Below, in pieces: positions 7,974-14,499 of a DNA stretch of 14,499 bases (position 1 is its first letter; every line of letters starts with the position of its first letter). The notes under the pieces were generated by a model that saw nothing but the letters and a program-made list of their open reading frames with translations, was not told the origin of the DNA and did not search any database. Source of the stretch: Phytophthora quininea (taxonomy: Eukaryota > Oomycota > Peronosporomycetes > Peronosporales > Peronosporaceae). Location of the stretch: contig JAAVTG010000815.1 of assembly GCA_011947345.1 (NCBI GenBank), positions 1 to 14,499 on the forward strand, in the 5' to 3' direction. A program made the position numbers and the translations under genes.

Positions 7974-8617
7974 TTTTCAGTATGGCGAACAGGATGGTGA
8001 TACCCTGAGCGAGCAGAAACAGGCGCATCCGCCAATCAGCGATCAGCATCGAAAACAACGGCTGTACTCCACCGATTGGGCTGAAAACTGGTGGAAGTAT
8101 GTTTTCATATACGGGGAACATGATGGTGATAGTCTGATGTGACAGAGACAGGCCCATCATCCAATCAGCGATCAGGAACGATTGCTGCGGCTGTACATAC
8201 CGGTTTAGGCTGAAACCTTAGGGGACGACGCTTTCATATACGGGGAAGAAGATGGTGATAGTGTGAAAAGACAGAGACAGGCCCATCACCCAATCAGCGA
8301 GGAGCAACGTTATCTACGGTGGCACACACCTGCTTCGACTAAAACCTTGGAGAATCACGTGTTTGTATACGAGGAACACGATGGTGACACTGCGAAGTGA
8401 TAGAGACAGGCCTGTCAAGCAGTCAACGATCAGGAAGGATAATTACGGCCGCTTACTCCCGTTTGGGATGAGAACTTGGGAGACTACGTTTTCGTATGTG
8501 GGGAAGAAGATGGTGATGATTTGCAGCGACAGAAACTGGTGCATCCACCAATGAGCGTTCACAAACGCCATTGCAGGCATCGTACGCCCGACAGATTCGA
8601 AACAGTGAAGAGATATG
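7974..8617 (+). repeat. Five-copy subrepeat block of U5
   Basis: It is 644 bp with the S3/S4 fusion. It keeps the intact ATGTTTCGACG end like U3. Confidence 0.88.
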
Positions 8618-9115
8618 TTTCGACGCAAGGTGAACTTGCTGGTTGGACTCAACGAAGAACATAATGAAAGTGCGTACTTGAGTATGTGATTATGAGACAA
8701 ATCGTGTGTAAGGTCGGAATATGTGTAGCAACTGAATGTGCGTACGTAGGTTTGAATGTTTGTATAGTGCGAGTGTATGCAGCGTATCATTGGAGGTTGG
8801 GAAGTCTGTTGTCGAGGAGAATATGTGTCGAATAAGCGTGTTGTATCATATATAGATGTGTGTATGGGAACGACAAAAAGGTATGTAGACTAGTTAATGA
8901 AACGATGATGAATAAGAAGTAGTGGAAACAGGTCATGGATGACTATGCGTGCGAGAGTGGTATTGGGAGTCGTATGAAGGTGAGTGAGTGTACGCTTGTG
9001 TAGAGTATGCGTAGGTGTCGAATAGGAGTGTGTAGAGTGGGAATGTATGCAGAGAATGCGTGTTATTGTGTATGGATGTGTTGGTGTTTGATTGTTCGTA
9101 GTATATGGTTTGAGT
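8618..9115 (+). repeat. Truncated tail of U5
   Basis: Only the C-containing proximal tail is present. It lacks TTATTTGTTATT-type sequence in part (GAGAGTGGTATTGGGAGTCG) and reads GGTGTTTGATTGTTCGTAG where other units have CGTGTTTGCGTGTTGGTAG. Confidence 0.82.
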
Positions 9116-9319
9116 CTATATATATATGGTCGGCGCTACATATGTATCGCACTAAAATGACGTCGCGTTATGGGCTCTATTTTGGGCTTTTGCTGCTGTT
9201 TATTCCTGTAGCGCTGCTTTTAGCGCCCAAATGAGTACTACTCGATACACTATTTTCGGTTATCAGACGATACGACGGTAATACTGATCACAGCATAACG
9301 AAACTAAGTGTAACTGGGG

Positions 9320-9958
9320 TTTTCAGTATGGCGAACAGGATGGTGATACCCTGAGCGAGCAGAAACAGGCGCATCCGCCAATCAGCGATCAGCATCGAAA
9401 ACAACGGCTGTACTCCACCGATTGGGCTGAAAACTGGTGAAGTATGTTTTCATATACGGGAACATGATGGTGATAGTCTGATGTGACAGAGACAGGCCCA
9501 TCATCAATCAGCGATCAGGAACGATTGCTGCGGCTGTACATACCGGTTTAGGCTGAAACCTTAGGGGACGACGCTTTCATATACGGAAGAAGATGGTGAT
9601 AGTGTGAAAAGACAGAGACAGGCCCATCACCCAATCAGCGAGGAGCAACGTTATCTACGGTGGCACACACCTGCTTCGACTAAAACCTTGGAGAATCACG
9701 TGTTTGTATACGAGGAACACGATGGTGACACTGCGAAGTGATAGAGACAGGCCTGTCAAGCAGTCAACGATCAGGAAGGATAATTACGGCCGCTTACTCC
9801 CGTTTGGGATGAGAACTTGGGAGACTACGTTTTCGTATGTGGGGAAGAAGATGGTGATGATTTGCAGCGACAGAAACTGGTGCATCCACCAATGAGCGTT
9901 CACAAACGCCATTGCAGGCATCGTACGCCCGACAGATTCGAAACAGTGAAGAGATATG
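9320..9958 (+). repeat. Five-copy subrepeat block of U6
   Basis: It has the S3/S4 fusion as in the other type B units. Single-base losses make it 4-5 bp shorter than its sisters. Confidence 0.87.
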
Positions 9959-10913
9959 TTTTGACGCAAGGTGAACTTGCTGGTTGGACTCAACGAAGAA
10001 CATAATGAAAGTGCGTACTTGAGTATGTGATTATGAGACAAATCGTGTGTAAGGTCGGAATATGTGTAGCAACTGAATGTGCGTATGGGTTTGAATGTTT
10101 GTATAGTGCGAGTGTATGCAGCGTATCATTGGAGGTTGGGAAGTCTGTTGTCGAGGGAGAATATGTGTAGCATAAGCGTGTTGTATCATATATAGATGTG
10201 TGTATGGGAACGACAAAAACGTATGTAGACTAGTTAATGCAACGAGGATCAATAAGAAGTAGTGGAAACAGGTCATGGATGACTATGCGTGCGAGAGTGT
10301 TATTTGTTATTGGGAGTCGTATGAAAGGTGAGTGAGTGTACGCTTGTGTAGAGTAGGGTAGGTGTAGCATATGAGTGTGTAGAGTGGGAATGTATGCAGA
10401 GAATGCGTGTTATTGTGTATGGATGTGTTCGTGTTTGCGTGTTGGTAGTATATGGTTTGAGTAAAAGGAACGTGTCAATAGTATGCTTTGGTGATAGGTA
10501 AATGAGAAAGATAGAGTGGGAGTGAAAGAAAAAAGAAAAGAATGATAATAGTTGATTATAATGAGATGGATTGGGATTGATCGGAAAGGTGATTTGAGTG
10601 ATTTGGTAGAGATAGGTAGTAATGTGGAAAAATGAGAAGAAGAAGAAGTATGTGGAGAGTATGGATAGTAGATAATCGTGTAAGAGTGTATATACGTGTA
10701 AGTGTAGGAGGTGTGTAAGAGTAAAAATGTAGATATTGTATGGAGAAGAATGAGTATGTGAAATAGGAATGTTTAAAGAAGGAGTATGTAGAGAATAAAT
10801 GGGTGTAGTGTAAAGTGTGAGTGTGTAAGATAAGAGTGTGTGAGAAGAGAAAAATGGAGTTGAGGAAGGAATGGAGAAAATGTGAGTAATAGAAAATTTA
10901 AGAAAAATGGTGG
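9959..10913 (+). repeat. Tail of U6, proximal and purine-rich parts
   Basis: It is collinear with U3 and U4; the purine-rich part starts near 10506. The cytosines in the distal part are again only the four CG sites (10582, 10677, 10695, 11050). Confidence 0.8.
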
Positions 10914-11378
10914 GTGTTTGTGTGTTTGTGTTTATGTAGAGAATGGATGGATGTTTGTGTGTATGAGTGTATGAGTGTATGTAGAGAATAGATGGATGTT
11001 TGTGTTTGAAGTGTATGTGGAGTATGGATGAATGTTTGTGGTAAATAGACGTGTATATGGAGTGAGTGTAAGTATGTGTGAGTGTAAATAAGTAAATGTA
11101 AAAAGTGTGATTGTGAATAGAGTGTGATTGTTGAAGAGTATAAGTGTGTGTAAAGTATGAATATGTGAGAGTATGAGAATGTGTATGTGAGAGTGTGAGT
11201 GTGTGTGGAGTGTGAGTGTGTGTAGAGTGTGAGTGTGTGTGGGTGTGTGTGTGTGTGTGGAGTGTGAGTGTTGTAGAGTGTGAGTGTTGTAGAGTGTGAG
11301 TATGTGTAGAGTGTGAGTGTGAGTGTGTGTAGAGTATAAGTGTGTGTAGGGTTTGAGTGTGAATATGAGTGTGTGTGT
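10914..11378 (+). repeat. Minisatellite end of U6
   Basis: It has the same order as in U3 and U4 with length changes in the simplest runs. It ends GAGTGTGTGTGT before the CTATATATATATGG of U7. Confidence 0.88.
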
Positions 11379-11586
11379 CTATATATATATGGTCGGCGCT
11401 ACATATGTATCGCACTAAAATGACGTCGCGTTATGGGCTCTATTTTGGGCTTTTGCTGCTGTTTATTCCTGTAGCGCGCTGCTTTTTAGCGCCCAAATGA
11501 GTACTACTCGATACACTATTTTCGGTTATCAGACGATACTGACGGTAATACTGATCACAGCATAACGAAACTAAGTGTAACTGGGG

Positions 11587-12229
11587 TTTTCAGTATGGCG
11601 AACAGGATGGTGATACCCTGAGCGAGCAGAAACAGGCGCATCCGCCAATCAGCGATCAGCATCGAAAACAACGGCTGTACTCCACCGATTGGGCTGAAAA
11701 CTGGTGGAAGTATGTTTTCATATACAGGGAACATGATGGTGATAGTCTGATGTGACAGAGACAGGCCCATCATCAATCAGCGATCAGGAACGATTGCTGC
11801 GGCTGTACATACCGGTTTAGGCTGAAACCTTAGGGGACGACGCTTTCATATACGGGGAAGAAGATGGTGATAGTGTGAAAAGACAGAGACAGGCCCATCA
11901 CCCAATCAGCGAGGAGCAACGTTATCTACGGTGGCACACACCTGCTTCGACTAAAACCTTGGAGAATCACGTGTTTGTATACGAGGAACACGATGGTGAC
12001 ACTGCGAAGTGATAGAGACAGGCCTGTCAAGCAGTCAACGATCAGGAAGGATAATTACGGCCGCTTACTCCCGTTTGGGATGAGAACTTGGGAGACTACG
12101 TTTTCGTATGTGGGGAAGAAGATGGTGATGATTTGCAGCGACAGAAACTGGTGCATCCACCAATGAGCGTTCACAAACGCCATTGCAGGCATCGTACGCC
12201 CGACAGATTCGAAACAGTGAAGAGATATG
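11587..12229 (+). repeat. Five-copy subrepeat block of U7
   Basis: It is 643 bp with the S3/S4 fusion. It shares TTCATATACAGGGAACATG and CATCATCAATCAG with U3, and the missing C in ATGTTTGACG with U4. Confidence 0.88.
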
Positions 12230-13155
12230 TTTGACGCAAGGTGAACTTGCTGGTTGGACTCAACGAAGAACATAATGAAAGTGCGTACTTGAGTATGTGA
12301 TTATGAGACAAATCGTGTGTAAGGTCGGAATATGTGTAGCAACTGAATGTGCGCACGTAGGTTTGAATGTTTGTATAGTGCGAGTGTATGCAGCGTATCA
12401 TTGGAGGTTGGGAAGTCTGTTGTCGAGGGAGAATATGTGTAGCATAAGCGTGTTGTATCATATATAGATGTGTGTATGGGAACGACAAAAACGTATGTAG
12501 ACTAGTTAATGCAACGAGGATCAATAAGAAGTAGTGGAAACAGGTCATGGATGACTATGCGTGCGAGAGTGTTATTTGTTATTGGGAGTCGTATGAAGGT
12601 GGAGTGAGTGTACGCTTGTGTAGAGTAGGGGTAGGTGTAGCATAGTGTGTAGAGTGGAATGTATGCAGAGAATGCGTGTTATTGTGTATGGATGTGTTCG
12701 TGTTTGCGTGTTGGTAGTATATGGTTTGAGTAAAAGGAACGTGTCAATAGTATGCTTTGGTGATAGGTAAATGAGAAAGATAGAGTGGGAGTGAAAGAAA
12801 AAAGAAAAGAATGATAATAGTTGATTATAATGAGATGGATTGGGATTGATCGGAAAGGTGATTTGAGTGATTTGGTAGAGATAGGTAGTAATGTGGAAAA
12901 ATGAGAAGAAGAAGAAGTATGTGGAAGTATGGATAGTAGATAATCGTGTAAGAGTGTATATACGTGTAAGTGTAGGAGGTGTGTAAGAGTAAAAATGTAG
13001 ATATTGTATGGAGAAGAATATGTGAAATAGGAATGTTTAAAGAAGGAGTATGTAGAGAATAAATGGGTGTAGTGTAAAGTGTGAGTGTGTAAGATAAGAG
13101 TGTGTGAAGAGAAAAAATGGAGTTGAGGAAGGAATGGAGAAAATGTGAGTAATAG
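12230..13155 (+). repeat. First tail of U7
   Basis: It is collinear with the long tails to about AATAGAAAAATTGG; the purine-rich part starts near 12775. Small losses occur relative to sister units (GCATAGTGTGTAG, GTATGTGGAAGTATGG, GAAGAATATGTG). Beyond about 13155 the sequence stops matching any single unit. Confidence 0.8.
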
Positions 13156-13560
13156 AAAAATTGGTGGAAACTTGTGGGTGTTTGTTTTATGTATGTAGAG
13201 AATGATGGTGTTTGTGTGATGAAGTAGACAGGTGTTCAATAGATGGATGATTGTGTTTGTGTACATGGTATATGGATGAAAGTTAGGTACGACGTGTCAT
13301 GGGGAAGTAAGTATGTGTGATAGTGTGAAATAGACAGAGACATGTAAAAAGTAATTGTGAGGAGAGTGTGATTGTTGAAGGTATAAGTGCTGTGAGTATG
13401 AACCTTGAGAATCACGTGTTTGTATGTGAGGAAGTGATGTGTGACACTGTGAAGTGATAGAGTGTGAGTGTGTGTCAAGTGTGTGTGTGTGTCAGTGAAG
13501 TGTAAGTACGGCCGCTTACTGTGTTTGGGATGAGAATGTGGGAGACTACGTGTGAGTATG
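13156..13560 (+). other. Interleaved hybrid of minisatellite tail and subrepeats
   Basis: Short pieces of two different parts of the unit alternate in the correct order of both. Pieces from the subrepeats include TTGGTGGAAA, GATGGTG, TGATG, AGACAGG, TGTACAT, ACGACG, GGGGAAG, GATAGTGTGAAA, AGACAGAGACA, CTTGAGAATCACGTG and TACGGCCGCTTACT. Pieces from the distal tail include GTAGAGAATG, AATAGATGGATG, GTATATGGATGAA, AAGTATGTGTGA, GTAAAAAGT, AGAGTGTGATTGTTGAAG and GTGTGAGTGTGTG. The segment length (about 405 bp) equals the distance from late S1 to early S6 in type B units. The likeliest explanation is a consensus of two misaligned repeat copies in the assembly; true patchwork conversion is the alternative. 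Confidence 0.65.
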
Positions 13561-14209
13561 TGTAAGAAGATGGTGATCGTTTGCAGTGACAGAAACTGGT
13601 GCATCCGCCAATGAGCGTTCACACACGCCATTGCAGGCATCGTACGCCCGACTCAATCGAAACAGTGAAGAGATATGTTTCGACGCAAGGTGAACTTGCT
13701 GGTCGGACTCAACGAAGAACGTAATGAAAGTACGTCCTTGAGTCTGTGATTATGAGACAAATGGTGTGTAAGGTCGGAATATGTGTAGCAACTGAATGTG
13801 CGTATGTAGGTTTGAATATTTGTATAGTGCGAGTGTATGCAGCGTATCATTGGAGGTTGAAGTCTGTTGTCGAGGGAGAATATGTGTCGAATAAGCGTGT
13901 TGTATCATATATAGATGTGTGTATGGGAACGACAAAAACGTATGTAGACTAGTTAATGCAACGAGGATCAATAAGAAGTAGTGGAAACAGGTCATGGATG
14001 GCTATGCGTGCGAGAGTGTTATTTGTTATTGGGAATCGTATGAAGGTGCGTGAGTGTACGCTTGTGTAGAGTAGGAGTAGGTGTCGAATAGGAGTGTAGA
14101 GGGGATGTATGCAGAGAATGCGTGTTATTGTGTATGGATGTGTTCGTGTTTGCGTGTTCGTGTATATGGTTTGAGAACGTGTCAATAGTATGATTTGGTG
14201 ATAGGTAAA
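13561..14209 (+). repeat. Headless second partial unit in U7 (S6 plus tail, type A-like)
   Basis: S6 is clean from about 13561 to 13677 and the tail follows to AGGTAAA at 14209, where other tails go on TGAGAAAGATAG. It combines U1-like, U2-like (TGTCGAATAAGCG) and U3-like (AATGCAACGAGGATC) variants. A short deletion (GTTTGAGAACGTG for GTTTGAGTAAAAGGAACGTG) is private. Confidence 0.85.
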
Positions 14210-14499
14210 CTATATATATATGGTCGGCGCTACATATGTATCGCACTAAATGACGTCGCGTTATGGGTCTATTTGGGCTTGTGCTGTTTTTTCCTGTAGC
14301 GCGCTGCTTTTTAGCGCCCAAATTAGTACTACTCGATACACTATTTTCGGTTATCAGACGATACTGACGGTAATACTGGATCACAGCATAACGAAACTAA
14401 GTGTAACTGGGGTTTTCAGTATGGCGAACAGGATGGTGATACCCTGAGCGAGCAGAAACAGGCGCATCCGCCAATCAGCGATCCGCATCGATAACAACG
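14210..14499 (+). repeat. Repeat unit U8, head and start of S1, cut by the window end
   Basis: The head is 14210-14412 and S1 starts at 14413. The head reads CCCAAATTAGTAC, between type A and type B, and S1 has GATCCGCATCGATAAC, again a mixture. The first 90 bases have several losses (CACTAAATGACG, ATGGGTCTATTTGGGC, TGCTGTTTTTTCC), similar in kind to those in U6. Confidence 0.88.

Larger units (their letters stand above)
7768..9115 (+). repeat. Repeat unit U5 (type B head and subrepeats, truncated tail)
   Basis: Its layout is head 7768-7973, five subrepeats 7974-8617 and tail 8618-9115. The tail carries the U2-like variants TGTCGAATAAGCG and AATGAAACGATGATG although its front is type B, so it is a recombinant. 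It ends after TATGGTTTGAGT, where long tails continue AAAAGGAACGTG; the purine-rich and minisatellite parts are missing. Confidence 0.92.
9116..11378 (+). repeat. Repeat unit U6 (type B, full-length tail, indel-rich front)
   Basis: Its layout is head 9116-9319, five subrepeats 9320-9958 (639 bp instead of 643-644) and tail 9959-11378. Between 9205 and 10090 it has at least six small deletions relative to all sister units, for example TGTAGCGCTGCTTTTAGCG, ATACGACGG, CTGGTGAAGT, TACGGGAACATG, TACGGAAGAAG and GTATGGGTTTG. All are losses and most lie in runs or two-base repeats, which suggests uncorrected sequencing error. Confidence 0.9.
11379..14209 (+). repeat. Repeat unit U7, a composite of a long unit and a headless second unit
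   Basis: Its layout is head 11379-11586, five subrepeats 11587-12229, normal tail 12230 to about 13155, interleaved segment about 13156-13560, second S6 13561-13677 and a second tail 13678-14209. The second S6 and tail carry U1-type variants (CCCGACTCAATCG, GAAAGTACGTCCTTGAGTC), so the partner was a type A unit. No head lies between the two parts. Confidence 0.88.
1..14499 (+). repeat. Head-to-tail tandem array of a complex satellite (seven unit starts plus partial ends)
   Basis: The landmark GGTCGGCGCTACATATGTAT recurs on the same strand at 736, 1945, 3235, 5504, 7778, 9128, 11391 and 14222, giving intervals of 1209, 1290, 2269, 2274, 1350, 2263 and 2831 bp. Everything between landmarks can be assigned to a head, a subrepeat block or a tail, so the window holds no unique DNA. 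There are two main subfamilies. Type A (U1, U2) has CCCAAGTTAGTAC and GATCAGAGCATAATG in the head and six subrepeats. Type B (U3-U7) has CCCAAATGAGTAC and GATCACAGCATAACG and five subrepeats. U8 is intermediate. A satellite, a subtelomeric array or a ribosomal spacer would all fit; no rRNA gene edge or canonical telomere repeat is present to decide. Confidence 0.95.

Noticed and set aside
10300..11415. Long minus-strand open frame of 371 codons (and a similar 335-codon one at 6795-7802)
   Set aside because: It is a translation of the G-poor strand of the minisatellite and purine-rich tail: runs of Thr, His, Ser, Tyr and Leu. Stop codons TAG and TGA need G, which is nearly absent, so long open frames are expected by composition. 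Frames and lengths change with small indels between units.

Overview
The window is one continuous tandem array of a complex, non-coding repeat. I found no supportable protein gene, rRNA, tRNA, CRISPR or ordinary transposon. The layout (nested repeats, long G/T-rich minisatellite, near-identical kilobase units, no gene-dense organisation) points to a eukaryotic nuclear genome: a subtelomeric or pericentromeric satellite, or possibly a ribosomal intergenic spacer. CpG is frequent in the unique parts, unlike heavily methylated vertebrate DNA. I cannot name the organism.

The same landmark, (TA)n followed by GGTCGGCGCTACATATGTAT, occurs eight times. It starts units U1 725-1932, U2 1933-3222, U3 3223-5492, U4 5493-7767, U5 7768-9115, U6 9116-11378, U7 11379-14209 and U8 14210-14499 (cut by the window end). 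Positions 1-724 are the tail of a unit that began before the window. Each unit has three parts. (1) A constant head of about 207 bp carries the TA run, the palindrome TACATATGTA, a CRE-like TGACGTCG and GC-rich self-complementary stretches. (2) A block of diverged 127-129 bp subrepeats follows, six in U1/U2 and five in U3-U7; most carry CCAATCAG, and one carries the E-box CACGTG. (3) The tail becomes progressively poorer in C and ends, when complete, in GTGTGAGTGTGTGTAGA-type minisatellite.

The head always begins at the same base, but the preceding tail stops at different places: after about 230 bp (U1), 309 bp (U2), 498 bp (U5) or about 1.42 kb (U3, U4, U6). U7 is aberrant: a long unit fused to a headless second unit through about 400 bp that looks like two repeat sequences interleaved.

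Read on the minus strand, every unit has a fixed 3' end and a variable 5' end, and the minus strand is A/C-rich. This is the geometry of 5'-truncated non-LTR elements stacked head to tail, as known for Drosophila HeT-A telomere arrays. No reverse transcriptase or gag is visible, so this is a hypothesis. The 129-bp period equals 43 codons, and the minus strand keeps a related open reading through the core of the subrepeats. That could be a relic of a repetitive coding sequence or a by-product of nucleotide similarity. All comparisons were made by eye, without computed alignments.
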